DNA of 64,000 nt from Runella aurantiaca. GTDB taxonomy: Bacteria; Bacteroidota; Bacteroidia; Cytophagales; Spirosomataceae. This document shows positions 40,775 to 50,741 of this stretch, piece by piece (position 1 is the first letter of the stretch; every line of letters starts with the position of its first letter). Under the pieces are notes generated by a model, which was given only the letters and a program-made list of their open reading frames with translations, was not told where the DNA came from and made no database searches. Made by a program: the position numbers and the translations under genes. The stretch is taken from the NCBI RefSeq assembly GCF_003339505.1, contig NZ_QPIW01000005.1, positions 186,001 to 250,000 on the forward strand, in the 5' to 3' direction.

Positions 40775-42943
40775 TTAGTTAAAAAACATTTCATCGACCA
40801 ACAGTAACGCAGGTTTTCCCTTGCCTCCGTGCCATTCGGGCATTTTCGACAATGGTTTAGCCACAATTTTCAGGTAAGAAACAGTTTGCGGTTTGAACTT
40901 CCCTCCCACCGCTTGCAACAAGTGCGTCCGATGCTTGGTCGGAATGGATGGCTTGATTACCGCGATTTTCTTCAGTTGGTCGGGCGAATTTCCACCCCAT
41001 ACTTCAATGGCTTCTGGCGGAAAAATCCCCGTTTCGGTTTCTTCCATGATGCGCAATTCTACCGACGATAGCAGGATGGGCTTTTTAAATTCCGCCATCA
41101 ACGCCAAATCATTGTTTCTTACCCCCGCCCAATTGTTGGCCCACGCGGGGCTATTGGCGTTAAATGTGCCTAATTTTTCGTCAAAAAAGGACTTAGCACC
41201 CTCTGCTTGGTGGACGCGGTTAAGCGGCAACAGCAAACGTACGCTATCAGGCACGTAGGTTCTTTTGAAAAAGTCAAACGCCACTTCGTCGCTCCCAAAC
41301 CAGCCTTCTTTGTAGGCCTTCGCGCGAATATTTGTACTTGCCTTAATAACAGTTTGGTTCGTAAAAAGGGCAGATTTTATGCTATCGGGTTCCGTTCCAT
41401 CCGTCGTAAAGCGAATCTGAACACCCTTGACGGGGTGGGCCAACTGCACCAATACTGGCTCATTAAAAACGGTAGATTTATTTTTGACCTGCGGCGGGTT
41501 CAACTTAATCGGATTTTTGCCATCGTCTTTAAAGCCCTCAATGAAACGTATACGCGGATGGGCTTTTTGCAACTGTCGAATCTCCTCAATCGTCAGCCCG
41601 GTATTCCATACCACGATGGTATTCAGGCTTTTAAAATTCGGAACAACAGCCAGCAAATCCTTCGCCGTTACTTTTGTCCCCGAAATCGACAGGTTTTTGA
41701 GCTGTTTCAAAGAAGTTAACTCTTTCAGGCCCTTGCCCGTAATATCCGTAAAGTTCAGGTCTAGTTTTTGCAGATTTTCAAAGGCGGTGATTTGCGAAAT
41801 ATCCCCATCTTTGACGGGCATTTTGGCCAGATTCAAAAATACCACCTGTTCCTTTATTTCTTTTAACTCTTTGATTTTCTCGGTAGTGAAGGCTGTTTTG
41901 TTAAAGAAATTGACCGCCAATGCCGGTGATTCTCGCGCGAGAGGGGCAATACTCCGAAACTCCGTTGTCAGCTTTTGAATGGTCTCTTCATCAGCAGCCG
42001 CAAAATCAAACGTTTCTTCTTCTCGCTCAACGGGTGACAAAAACGTACTGGCAATGAGTCTTAGTGAATCATTGAGGGGTAAATCAATCACTTTTTTTGT
42101 AAAATCAGCTTTGGCCTTTATCCACAACGAAAGCAGCGCAATTTCTTGCGGATTCAGTTGCGACTTACCTATCGGCGGCATGTGTTTTTTATCTTCCGAC
42201 GGCAAATGGATACGTTGCAATAATAGGCTGATTTCGGGTTGGCCCGCCACAAACAATTTCCCCGTTTTTCCTCCTTTCAAGATGGACTTGGCATCGGTAA
42301 GCATCAGCTCTCCTTTGAGTTTGTCGGGATTATGGCAGCTGACGCATTTCTGTTCAAAAATGGGTTGAATTACGTCATTAAAGACAATGGCCTCCTCCAA
42401 CGGAACAGGTGCAGATTTGAGTATCGGACCCGTGATAAAATTGTCGCCGTGGGTCAAAACCGATCCATAATGCCCCGCCAAAACCACGCACAAAGTAGTG
42501 ACCAATGCCAAACCTTTGGCCACGGGAGCTTGGTACCACGTCATGGTTCGACACCAATAACCGATTGCGGCCAGAAAAAAAACCGCGATTCCCGTCCATT
42601 TATGCCATGGCAAGGTCTCTCCTTCGTAGCCCGTTTCTTTGGACAAAAATATCCCCATGATGACCGTAACGGCTGCCGACAAAGCCCCAATCAACCAAAA
42701 ATTGGTTAAAAAGATACGGTAAAAGGTATTGGCGGTATTGGCTGGGTTGAATCGAAAAAATTCCATTCCCAACGCCAAAAGCAAGAGCACAATCGGAAAA
42801 TGAAGAAAAAGCGGGTGCATTCTTCCGACGGGTTGCAGCCAAACGGGCACCACCAATTTGCTTTCAAACAGCAATAAAAAAAGGATAAAAATCGTGGAAA
42901 CGATTAAGGCCTGCTCGGCTATGTCTTTGAACTTTTTATTCAT
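40775..42943 (-). CDS. Membrane c-type cytochrome with LRR and chitobiase-like C-terminal domains
   Basis: A 722-aa multidomain protein. Residues ~1-165 form several transmembrane helices of DUF2231-like type (HPLFLHFPIVLLLLALGMEFF, GHYGSVLTHGDNFITG). Around residue 200 a Planctomycete-type cytochrome c domain carries one heme site (QKCVSCHNPDKLKGEL). About 390-470 are leucine-rich repeats (LQKLDLNFTDITGKGLKEL). About 505-560 resemble the chitobiase/hexosaminidase C-terminal fold (IRFTTDGTEPDSIKS). The rest resembles an F5/8-type sugar-binding domain. It is the last gene of the susCD-led operon; no catalytic domain is seen. Confidence 0.8.
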   Translation of the reverse strand: MNKKFKDIAEQALIVSTIFILFLLLFESKLVVPVWLQPVGRMHPLFLHFPIVLLLLALGMEFFRFNPANTANTFYRIFLTNFWLIGALSAAVTVIMGIFLSKETGYEGETLPWHKWTGIAVFFLAAIGYWCRTMTWYQAPVAKGLALVTTLCVVLAGHYGSVLTHGDNFITGPILKSAPVPLEEAIVFNDVIQPIFEQKCVSCHNPDKLKGELMLTDAKSILKGGKTGKLFVAGQPEISLLLQRIHLPSEDKKHMPPIGKSQLNPQEIALLSLWIKAKADFTKKVIDLPLNDSLRLIASTFLSPVEREEETFDFAAADEETIQKLTTEFRSIAPLARESPALAVNFFNKTAFTTEKIKELKEIKEQVVFLNLAKMPVKDGDISQITAFENLQKLDLNFTDITGKGLKELTSLKQLKNLSISGTKVTAKDLLAVVPNFKSLNTIVVWNTGLTIEEIRQLQKAHPRIRFIEGFKDDGKNPIKLNPPQVKNKSTVFNEPVLVQLAHPVKGVQIRFTTDGTEPDSIKSALFTNQTVIKASTNIRAKAYKEGWFGSDEVAFDFFKRTYVPDSVRLLLPLNRVHQAEGAKSFFDEKLGTFNANSPAWANNWAGVRNNDLALMAEFKKPILLSSVELRIMEETETGIFPPEAIEVWGGNSPDQLKKIAVIKPSIPTKHRTHLLQAVGGKFKPQTVSYLKIVAKPLSKMPEWHGGKGKPALLLVDEMFFN

Positions 42944-42984
42944 CTAATCCTAAAATCTACAAGTCGCCACGAGGGTATGCTCCC

Positions 42985-44439
42985 TCAACTAATAATATCA
43001 CGCACTACTTTTCCTGATACGTCGGTCAACCGATAGCGACGGCCTAAGTGTTTAAAAATCAGCTTCTCGTGATTTAGGCCCAACAAATGCAAAACGGTCG
43101 CCTGAAAATCATGTACATGGACAGGGTTTCGACTGACGTTATAACCCACCTCATCCGTATCACCGTAAACCATGCCGGGCTTGATACCACCGCCCGCCAT
43201 CCAGATGGTAAAGCAGCGCGGATGGTGGTCGCGACCGTAATTGTCGGCCGTCAGTTTTCCTTGGCTATAACTCGTACGGCCAAATTCTCCTCCCCAAATG
43301 ACCAATGTTTCATCCAACAAACCGCGTTGTTTCAAATCCGTCACCAACGCTGCCGACGCTTGGTCAACGTCTTTGGCCTGACTGGTGATTTCAAACGGAA
43401 GATTGCCGTGTTGGTCCCAGCCTTGGTGGTACAATTGCACAAATCGAACCCCGTTTTCGGAAAGTTTACGCGCCAGCAAGCAGTTAGCGGCATAAGTACC
43501 TGGCACCAAGCAATCGGGGCCGTATAATTTTACAATATCGTCGGGTTCTTTCGACAAATCCATTACCTCCGGCACGGCCGTTTGCATTCGATAAGCCATT
43601 TCGTATTGCTTCACTTTGGCGGCAATTTCGGGGTCACCAAATTCACTGTACGAAAGCTGATTCAGTTCGGACAAATTGTCCAACATCTCGCGACGGGCAG
43701 CGCGGTCCATGCCTTCGGGGTCGCGCAGGTACAGTACGGGGTCTTCACCTTTGCTAAACTGTACGCCCTGATGAATGGAATCCAAAAAGCCGTTGGACCA
43801 AAGTTTAGAATAAACTCCCTGACCGTTGCCGATGCCGCGCGACAGCAAAACCGTAAAATCTGGCAGGTTTTTGTTTTCATTTCCTAACCCGTAACTCAGC
43901 CACGCGCCCATGCTGGGGCGATTGCCTTGTTGGGAGCCTGTTTGGAAAAAAGTGAGGGCGGGGTCGTGGTTGATGGCCTCGGTGTACATGGATTTTACGA
44001 TACACAAATCATCCACGATTTTGGACGTATAAGGCATCAAATCGCTCACCCAAGCGCCCGATTGGCCGTATTGTTTAAAATCCACAAACGAAGCCGCCAA
44101 CGGAAACGACGCCTGATTGGCCGTCATGCCCGTGAGTCGCTGCATACCGCGCACCGAAGGCGGCAGCTCCTGACCCACCATTTCGCAGAGTTTGGGTTTG
44201 TAATCAAACGTTTCAAATTGCGACGGAGCGCCGTTTTGGAACAAATAAATGACGCGTTTGGCCTTGGGGGCAAAATGAGGAATACCCGGCACAAAACCAG
44301 CCTCGTCTACCTCGCCGCCATTCAGTAAATTGGGTATCATCAACGACCCCAACGCCACGCTTCCCAATCCCAAACTCATCGTGGACAGGAAACGACGTCG
44401 GTTAAAGGTCAGACCGTGTTCTAAAAATTCTTTTTCCAT
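42985..44439 (-). CDS. DUF1501 protein with Tat signal (copy 2)
   Basis: A 484-aa protein of the alkaline-phosphatase/sulfatase-like DUF1501 family. The N-terminus FNRRRFLSTMSLGLGSVALGS is a twin-arginine signal. Family segments include VIYLFQNGAPSQFETFDYKP, SVRGMQRLTG, FVQLYHQGWDQHGNLP, LVIWGGEFGRTSYSQGK, NYGRDHHPRCFTIWMAGGGIKPGMVYGDTDEVGYN and VHDFQATVLHLLGL. The likely site is the periplasm. Such genes accompany DUF1549/DUF1553 cytochromes in Planctomycetes; the reaction is unknown. Confidence 0.92.
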   Translation of the reverse strand: MEKEFLEHGLTFNRRRFLSTMSLGLGSVALGSLMIPNLLNGGEVDEAGFVPGIPHFAPKAKRVIYLFQNGAPSQFETFDYKPKLCEMVGQELPPSVRGMQRLTGMTANQASFPLAASFVDFKQYGQSGAWVSDLMPYTSKIVDDLCIVKSMYTEAINHDPALTFFQTGSQQGNRPSMGAWLSYGLGNENKNLPDFTVLLSRGIGNGQGVYSKLWSNGFLDSIHQGVQFSKGEDPVLYLRDPEGMDRAARREMLDNLSELNQLSYSEFGDPEIAAKVKQYEMAYRMQTAVPEVMDLSKEPDDIVKLYGPDCLVPGTYAANCLLARKLSENGVRFVQLYHQGWDQHGNLPFEITSQAKDVDQASAALVTDLKQRGLLDETLVIWGGEFGRTSYSQGKLTADNYGRDHHPRCFTIWMAGGGIKPGMVYGDTDEVGYNVSRNPVHVHDFQATVLHLLGLNHEKLIFKHLGRRYRLTDVSGKVVRDIIS

Positions 44440-44459
44440 TGATGTTTGGGTAACAAAAC

Positions 44460-46793
44460 TTAGGATTTCGTAATCGCTTCTTCCAAGTTGTAAATCGTAT
44501 TGACAATTCGCATCAACGCGGCCAATTGTGTCTTATCTACTTGGGCAGGAATGGGGTATTCACCCACGGCCAGCAACTTTTCAGCGCTCGGCTTGGTGAT
44601 TTTTTTAAGCTCTTTGTCGTAATAAGCGGCCAATATCGACACTTCTTTTTCACTGGGTTTGCGGCTCACAATGAGTCGGAAAGCCTTCGTGATTTTATCT
44701 TGCGTAGAGCTTTTTTCTTGCAACAACTTCGCGGCCAATACCCGCGAGGCTTCCAGCACCGTCGGGTCGTTCATCATGACCAATGCCTGCAACGGCGTAT
44801 TGGTTTTCAGTCGTTTAACTTCGCAAAGGTCACGGTTGCTGGCGTCAAAAATACTCATCGCCGGTGGTGGAACCGTTCGCTTTATCAACGTATACATACC
44901 TCGGCGATACAGGCTTTCGCCGTGGTCTTGGACGTACATAGAAAGCAACCCACGACCCGACGTAGCCCCTTCCCACAATCCAGCGGGTTGGTACGGTTTA
45001 ACGCTTGGTCCACCAATTTTGGGCACCAACAAACCACTACTTGACAGTACCACATCACGCACAAATTCGGCGTGAATCCGGTAACGCGGTGCCCGGGCCA
45101 AGAAAATATTGTCGGGGTCGGTCGCCAGTTTATCGGGCGTCACAACTGCCGACTGACGGTACGTAGCCGACATCACCATTTGTTTGACAAGGCGTTTGAT
45201 ATTCCAACCATGTTCCATAAAATCGACCGCCAGCCAATCGAGCAGTTCGGGATGGCTGGGCAGTTCTCCCTGCATTCCAAAATCTCCCGACGTTTTGACG
45301 ATTCCTTTGCCAAAAAACTCCTGCCATACCTGATTCACAAATACCCGCGCCGTGAGTGGATTTTGCTTGTCAACCAACCACTTAGCCAAACCAAGGCGAT
45401 TTTTAGGATAGGACTTATTGAACGGCAGAATAAAACTAGGGGTATTGGGTTGGACTTCATCGCCCGGTGCATCGTACGCCCCACGGCGAAGAATGTGGGT
45501 TTTGCGCATCGTGTCCAAATCGCTCATCACCGATACAATCAGGTGGTTGGTATCGGGCTTATTGATAAACGTTAGAATGTTTTTTACGTCGTCATTGCTG
45601 ATTTCCATCAACGGTTTTTTGGCGTAAGTTTCAGGGCCACCAATCACCGACTCAATTCCCACTTCTTTGACATTGTTAAAAAACGCAAAGAGTTGGTAGT
45701 ATTCTTTTTGGGAAAAAGGGTCGTATTTATGATCGTGGCAATGGGCGCATTCGAGCGTCATGCCCAAGAATGCCTTGCCAAATAAATCATTCCGGTCGGT
45801 GACGTAACCGATGCGGTATTCTTCGGGAATAACACCGCCTTCTTCCGTAATTTTGTGATTTCGGTTGAAGCCCGTCGCCAACAATTGCTGTTTGTAAAGC
45901 GCCTCATTGTCGCGGTTGGGGAGCAAATCGCCCGCCAATTGCCAGGTCACAAATTGGTCGTACGGCATGTTGGTATTTAAGGCATGAATCACCCAATCGC
46001 GCCACGGCCACTGCGTGCGGTAGCCATCATCTTGATAACCGTGTGAATCGGCATAGCGGGCCAAATCCAGCCAATAAACCGCCATTTTTTCGCCATAAGC
46101 GGGATTTTTCAGCAATTCGTCCACTGCTTTTTCGTAGGCATTCGGGCTTTTATCGGCCAGAAAACTGTCCATCATTTTCAGGGTGGGCGGCAGCCCCACC
46201 AAATCAAGGCTGAGGCGCCTCAACAGGCGTTCTTTGTCGGCTTCCTCGTTGGGACTAAACCCTTTTTGCTCCTGTTTGTGCAGAATAAAATAATCAATCT
46301 CATTTTTGGGCCAATCTTCCTTTTTCACTTCAGGAAGTGTAGGTTTTTTGGGTGCTACAAACGCCCAGTGTTTCTCGTACTTGGCCCCTTGTTTTATCCA
46401 TTTTTCGATAAGCGCGATTTCATGCGAAGACAGCTTGAGATTTGACGCGGGCGGCGGCATCAGCTTGGCGGTATCTTTGGTCGTAATGCGCAAAAAAACC
46501 TCCGAAAGTTGCGGTTCTCCCGCCACAATGGCGTGAGCCGACGGATGCTCTTTCAGCGCTTGAAAGGCACTTTCGGGGTCGTCGAGTCGAAGGCCCGCTT
46601 GCCTTTTGTTGGCATCAGGCCCGTGACAGGTCAAACATTTGTCCGAAAGAATGGGGCGAATGTCAAAATTATAGCTGACCCGGTCAGGAATATGCTCCTG
46701 CGTAGCCCGGGTCGTTGAGCTATTGGTACACGACAGTAAATACCCACCAATTACTGCCGAAATACCTATACCAAAAAAGAAAATCTTTCTCAT
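44460..46793 (-). CDS. PSD1/cytochrome c lipoprotein with DUF1549 and DUF1553
   Basis: A 777-aa protein starting with a lipobox (GYLLSC, Cys22). A Planctomycete cytochrome c domain follows with heme motif KCLTCHGPDANKRQAGLRLDD near residue 53. DUF1549 (residues ~130-370) ends in a second heme motif ECAHCHDHKYDPF near 349. DUF1553 (~440-720) includes NRLGLAKWLVDKQNPLTARVFVNQVWQEFFGKG and LLDWLAVDFMEHGWNIKRL. It lacks the LamG/ConA insert often seen between the two DUFs. A paired DUF1501 gene follows after 20 bp. Confidence 0.92.
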   Translation of the reverse strand: MRKIFFFGIGISAVIGGYLLSCTNSSTTRATQEHIPDRVSYNFDIRPILSDKCLTCHGPDANKRQAGLRLDDPESAFQALKEHPSAHAIVAGEPQLSEVFLRITTKDTAKLMPPPASNLKLSSHEIALIEKWIKQGAKYEKHWAFVAPKKPTLPEVKKEDWPKNEIDYFILHKQEQKGFSPNEEADKERLLRRLSLDLVGLPPTLKMMDSFLADKSPNAYEKAVDELLKNPAYGEKMAVYWLDLARYADSHGYQDDGYRTQWPWRDWVIHALNTNMPYDQFVTWQLAGDLLPNRDNEALYKQQLLATGFNRNHKITEEGGVIPEEYRIGYVTDRNDLFGKAFLGMTLECAHCHDHKYDPFSQKEYYQLFAFFNNVKEVGIESVIGGPETYAKKPLMEISNDDVKNILTFINKPDTNHLIVSVMSDLDTMRKTHILRRGAYDAPGDEVQPNTPSFILPFNKSYPKNRLGLAKWLVDKQNPLTARVFVNQVWQEFFGKGIVKTSGDFGMQGELPSHPELLDWLAVDFMEHGWNIKRLVKQMVMSATYRQSAVVTPDKLATDPDNIFLARAPRYRIHAEFVRDVVLSSSGLLVPKIGGPSVKPYQPAGLWEGATSGRGLLSMYVQDHGESLYRRGMYTLIKRTVPPPAMSIFDASNRDLCEVKRLKTNTPLQALVMMNDPTVLEASRVLAAKLLQEKSSTQDKITKAFRLIVSRKPSEKEVSILAAYYDKELKKITKPSAEKLLAVGEYPIPAQVDKTQLAALMRIVNTIYNLEEAITKS

Positions 46794-46802
46794 TGTGAAT
46801 CG

Positions 46803-48236
46803 TTAAGCCAATAAATCCATCACGGCTTTCCCTTTACCGTCGGGTGTTGTATAAAAGGGTCTTTTTTCGATTTCATACTGAGTATCAGGCGGAATCCCCA
46901 ACGCATGATAAATGGTTTGATGGATACCGTCAATCTTCACGGGGTTTTCAATGGTCTTGCACGGGCGCTCGTCGGCCGTTTTTCCGTATACAAACCCCTT
47001 CTTGATTCCTCCACCAAACATCAGCATGGAACAGCCATCTGTAAAGTGGCGGTGCATTCCGTAAAACTTGATGTCGTCCAAAATCTCCGGTTGTTTTACC
47101 TGCTCCTGTACCTTAGCTTCGGGGCGGCCCTCTACCATCATATCGCGACTAAATTCACTGGCGAGGACAATCAAGGTGCGGTCAAGATGCCCCGATTTAT
47201 CCAAATCCTTCACAAGCTGCGCAATAGGCCCGTCAATCTGCTTTTTCATGTCCACCAAGCGCGTATGGCCATTTTCGTGCGTATCCCAGCCAAAGAAAGG
47301 TTCATATTCGGTGGTCACACTGATAAAACGGGCCCCTTGCTCGGTCAATCTTTTGGCCAACAAACAGCCTAAGCCAAAGCGACCTGTATTATAAATATCG
47401 TAGCTTTCTTTCGGCTCCGTCGTCAGATTAAACGCCTTGGCTTCGGGCGAATTGAGGAGCATATAGGCCTGCTCCATGGAGCGTTTCAGCGATTCTTTTT
47501 GGTAATCACTGCCAAACTCACCCACGGGACTATTACTGATTAAATCATTGTACAATTGATTTCGGCGCTCAAAGCGTTTGGCATCCATCCCAACGGGCGG
47601 ACGCACACTTTCTAACCCCTGACTTGGGTCGGGGATGAAAAACGGGCCAAACTCATTGCCTAAAAATCCTGCCGTATGAAAGGCTTTCAGCTCTTCGGCT
47701 TCTCCGACGGTAAACCGCTGACCAATGTCAATAAAAGCAGGAATAACAGGGTTTTTGGGGCCCAATTCTTTGGCAATCCACGCCCCCATGTGCGGCGCGG
47801 CCACCGTTTGGGGCGGTTCATAACAAGTATGCCAATGGTACTGATGACGCGAATGTAAAATATGGCCCATATCTGCCGCCACATACGACCGAATGAGCGT
47901 TCCTTTATCCATCACTTTACCGATAGATTGCAGTCCTTCGGAGAAATTGATTCCGTCCAAAACGGTCGGAATGGGTTTAAATGTACTCAGTACCCGGTTG
48001 CCTTCCATTCCTTTTTCAAAAGCCGTATATCGCTTAGGGTCAAAGGTTTCGGTATGGGCCATTCCGCCCGCCATCCACAGCAAAATCACCGTATCGGCGG
48101 TTCCATCCGTCTGCCCTACGAGTTTACTTTTACAGCTAGACAACAGACTGGGCATCGGAGCACTTGCGGCCAAAGCGGCCAAGGTTGCGGCACTGGTTTT
48201 TTGAAGAAATTCTCTTCTATTCCATCTATTTTTCAT
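46803..48236 (-). CDS. DUF1501 protein with Tat signal (copy 1)
   Basis: A 477-aa DUF1501 protein, start taken as ATG 48236 (MKNRWNRREFLQKTSAATL); an in-frame ATG at 48245 adds three residues. It has a twin-arginine signal, then ILLWMAGGMAHTETFDPK, GHILHSRHQYHWHTCYEPP, FISVTTEYEPFFGWDTHENG, LIVLASEFSRDMMVEG, MHRHFTDGCSMLMFGGGIKKGFVYGKT and GIHQTIYHALGI. It differs clearly from copy 2, so the two are not a recent duplication. It sits between the two cytochrome/DUF1553 genes, 9 bp from the downstream one. Confidence 0.92.
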   Translation of the reverse strand: MKNRWNRREFLQKTSAATLAALAASAPMPSLLSSCKSKLVGQTDGTADTVILLWMAGGMAHTETFDPKRYTAFEKGMEGNRVLSTFKPIPTVLDGINFSEGLQSIGKVMDKGTLIRSYVAADMGHILHSRHQYHWHTCYEPPQTVAAPHMGAWIAKELGPKNPVIPAFIDIGQRFTVGEAEELKAFHTAGFLGNEFGPFFIPDPSQGLESVRPPVGMDAKRFERRNQLYNDLISNSPVGEFGSDYQKESLKRSMEQAYMLLNSPEAKAFNLTTEPKESYDIYNTGRFGLGCLLAKRLTEQGARFISVTTEYEPFFGWDTHENGHTRLVDMKKQIDGPIAQLVKDLDKSGHLDRTLIVLASEFSRDMMVEGRPEAKVQEQVKQPEILDDIKFYGMHRHFTDGCSMLMFGGGIKKGFVYGKTADERPCKTIENPVKIDGIHQTIYHALGIPPDTQYEIEKRPFYTTPDGKGKAVMDLLA

Positions 48237-48276
48237 GATAAACATTGCGGTTTATACAAAATTCTACAAAAGTTGT

Positions 48277-48330
48277 GCCCCTGCGGGGCTTTTTAGATTC
48301 TTCGCCATTGGTGGGATTTTCACCGCCAAT
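48277..48330. other. Two hairpins in the operon spacer, one a plus-strand terminator
   Basis: GCCCC-TGC-GGGGC (48277-48289) followed by TTTTT on the plus strand is an intrinsic terminator reading against the operon. ATTGGTGG (48307-48314) and CCGCCAAT (48323-48330) form a second stem with one wobble. They lie in the 107-bp gap between a cytochrome gene and the first DUF1501 gene and may stop antisense transcription or stabilise mRNA ends. Confidence 0.55.
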
Positions 48331-48343
48331 CTCTCTTCTCCCA

Positions 48344-50713
48344 TCAATAAATCAACTGAAATTCAGGGTGCAGCGTCATGGCCCAGACCAAATCCTGAAT
48401 TCCTTCGTCGGTGGGTTTGGGGCCAATGATTTTTTGAGCCGCCGCGAGTTCTTTGGACAACGGCTCCCGTCCCAGCGATTTTTTGTACAGTTCTTTAACC
48501 AACACATCGGAGGTCGGGTACTTGACTTTCCAAATCTTTGCGCCGTTTTTCAGGGCTTCATTAAATTGGGTTCCATTGGTTAATTCCAACGCCTGCAAAA
48601 GATTCGCCTGAGAGTTTCGACTTGTGTTCACCGTTTCCCGATTTGGTCGCCCCAAAGCCGTCAAGAAGGGGTCTCTTTTTACCAGAGAGGCGCGCGTGAA
48701 AGGAATCTCCTGTTTGATGGTTTCGGGTAACTGCTTAAAAACAAGCGCTGAATCTCCATAAATTGGATTAAAAACCACACTTACCGCATCAGCAAACTGC
48801 TCCGCCGTTAATCGCCGACGCACCATTCCTTGAAATACAAAGTCAGGGGCCGTTACCAAGCCCGCATCTTTGATGCCAATGGATGGCAATTGATAGGTCT
48901 TGGAAGTCAAAATGGTATACATCAGTTTCTTAATATCATAGCCATTCGCCGCAAAATCAGAGGCCAACCAATCCAGCAAATCCTGGCTCCAAGGTAGATT
49001 GTCCATGGCATCTACCGGCTCAACAATGCCCCGACCCATGAGTTGCGCCCATACCCGATTCACCAACGTACGATAAAGTCGTCCGTCTTTGGGCTGTACC
49101 AAAAACTCAGCCAGTTCTTTGAGCCGTTCTTCAGTCACTGGGGTTTCTTTGATTTGACCTAGTTCTTTGAATAACAACCCGCGCCCAGCCAGTTTGCCCG
49201 TGGGCTTATCACAACGGTGGATTTCCAAGGTAGTATCGGCAAAAACGTTGGCAAACGCGTAGGCCTCTTCCAGTTTCCAGTCGCTGATAAAACTATCGTG
49301 ACAAGAGGCGCATTTCAGGTTCAGTCCCAAAAACACCTGTGCAACGTTTTGGGCGGCTTGCATTTCATTGCGCTGACTGGCATTGATGGTTCCGCGCCAT
49401 TTAATTCCTTTGATAAACCCTGCCGATTCTTTCGTCGGGCTGATTAACTCTTTGACAAACAGATTGTACGGTTTATTGTTTTTGAGGGATGCATACAACC
49501 ATTTTGTGATATTGAAACGACCACCCGTGATGTACCCTGTTCCAGAATAATCATTGCGAAGGGCATCGTTCCAAAACGTTAGCCAATGCTGCGCGTAGTC
49601 TTCGTTGCGAGCCAACAGACTTTTGACCAATATTTCCCGTTTGTCGGGGCGATTGTCTTCGATAAACACCTGAATATTTTCGGGAGAAGGCAACAAACCA
49701 ATAACGTCCAAATAAACCCGGCGGATGTAGGTTCGGTCATCAACCACATTCTTCCAAGCAATTTTGTTTTTCTGAAAATACGCATTGACCAAGCGGTCAA
49801 CGGGTTGCGTAAATTGGGCGGTTGCGGGGGGGAGTTCTGGCATACGAGGGGCCATTTCGGCTACCCGATAAATGCTTTTTTCGGGACCATCGGGCCACGG
49901 AGCACCTTGTTTTATCCAAAATTCCAATAGCGCCACTTCTTTTTCACTGAGTCGCTTGCCTTTGGTAGGCATGGCTTCTTTATGGCCCGTTGGAAGGGTG
50001 ATTCTGCGTATAATTTCACTTTTGTCGGGATTGCCCGCGACGATAATCGGCCCGTCTTCGCCGCCTTTAAAGATAAATTCTTTTTTGTCTAGCCGTAATT
50101 CTCCTTTTGTTTTGGTTGCACTGTGGCAACTGTAACAATTATGGGCCAAGATAGACCTCACTTCCACGTTCAATTCCACAATTTGTTCCTGCGTGAGGGG
50201 TTGATTGGTATTGGCAAACGTAAAATTTGCGCCTCCTTCGGTATTCTCTTTTTGGTTTTTGTTGAAAGGTAAAACGCCCGTCAGATAATCTTCTCCGTGC
50301 GTCAGTAAAGCGCCGTAGTGCCCAGCCAATGTGACCCCGCCCACGGTCATAAAAAGCATGGTTTTATAAAGCGAGGCACGCCCCGTACGAAGGGCAAACA
50401 ATGAAACCAAGGCAAAAACCATGGTGGCAATGCCCGACCATTGGTGAATGGTGACGGTGTCGCCGCCGTATTCGTCTTGATTGGCTAAAAGTAAACCCAA
50501 CACAACGGCCAACACCGAGCTGATGGCCCCAATCCAAACCAAAGCGGTGATGCCAGCGCGCAATTCGACCGATTTGCGCCGCCAACCAACAATTTCAAGT
50601 ATTAACGCTACGCAAAGCAAACTGATGGGGAAGTGGACGACCAAGGGGTGTAATCGGCCTAAAAACTGCCAAAGCCAGAAGATTTCTGTGGTTTCCTGCA
50701 CGGTTTTTAACAA
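48344..50713 (-). CDS. Membrane cytochrome c with DUF1549 and DUF1553
   Basis: A 789-aa protein with an N-terminal DUF2231-like block of about four transmembrane helices (LHPLVVHFPISLLCVALILEIVGW, GHYGALLTHGEDYLTG), homologous to the N-terminus of the 722-aa protein at the operon end. A cytochrome domain follows (HNCYSCHSATKTKGEL, ~195), then DUF1549 (~300-490, with KCASCHDSFISDWKL, ~467) and DUF1553 (~530-780, with LYRTLVNRVWAQLMGRGIVEP and LLDWLASDFAANGYDIKKLMY). Two CxxCH sites suggest two hemes. It is separated from susD by 140 bp containing a strong hairpin. Confidence 0.92.
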   Translation of the reverse strand: MLKTVQETTEIFWLWQFLGRLHPLVVHFPISLLCVALILEIVGWRRKSVELRAGITALVWIGAISSVLAVVLGLLLANQDEYGGDTVTIHQWSGIATMVFALVSLFALRTGRASLYKTMLFMTVGGVTLAGHYGALLTHGEDYLTGVLPFNKNQKENTEGGANFTFANTNQPLTQEQIVELNVEVRSILAHNCYSCHSATKTKGELRLDKKEFIFKGGEDGPIIVAGNPDKSEIIRRITLPTGHKEAMPTKGKRLSEKEVALLEFWIKQGAPWPDGPEKSIYRVAEMAPRMPELPPATAQFTQPVDRLVNAYFQKNKIAWKNVVDDRTYIRRVYLDVIGLLPSPENIQVFIEDNRPDKREILVKSLLARNEDYAQHWLTFWNDALRNDYSGTGYITGGRFNITKWLYASLKNNKPYNLFVKELISPTKESAGFIKGIKWRGTINASQRNEMQAAQNVAQVFLGLNLKCASCHDSFISDWKLEEAYAFANVFADTTLEIHRCDKPTGKLAGRGLLFKELGQIKETPVTEERLKELAEFLVQPKDGRLYRTLVNRVWAQLMGRGIVEPVDAMDNLPWSQDLLDWLASDFAANGYDIKKLMYTILTSKTYQLPSIGIKDAGLVTAPDFVFQGMVRRRLTAEQFADAVSVVFNPIYGDSALVFKQLPETIKQEIPFTRASLVKRDPFLTALGRPNRETVNTSRNSQANLLQALELTNGTQFNEALKNGAKIWKVKYPTSDVLVKELYKKSLGREPLSKELAAAQKIIGPKPTDEGIQDLVWAMTLHPEFQLIY

Positions 50714-50741
50714 AAATAAGGGTGGTAAAAATTGGTTAAGA

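Noticed and set aside
41207-42709. Several 130-180 codon plus-strand frames opposite the 722-aa cytochrome
   Set aside because: The minus-strand frame has heme, LRR and membrane motifs; the opposite frames do not resemble any family.
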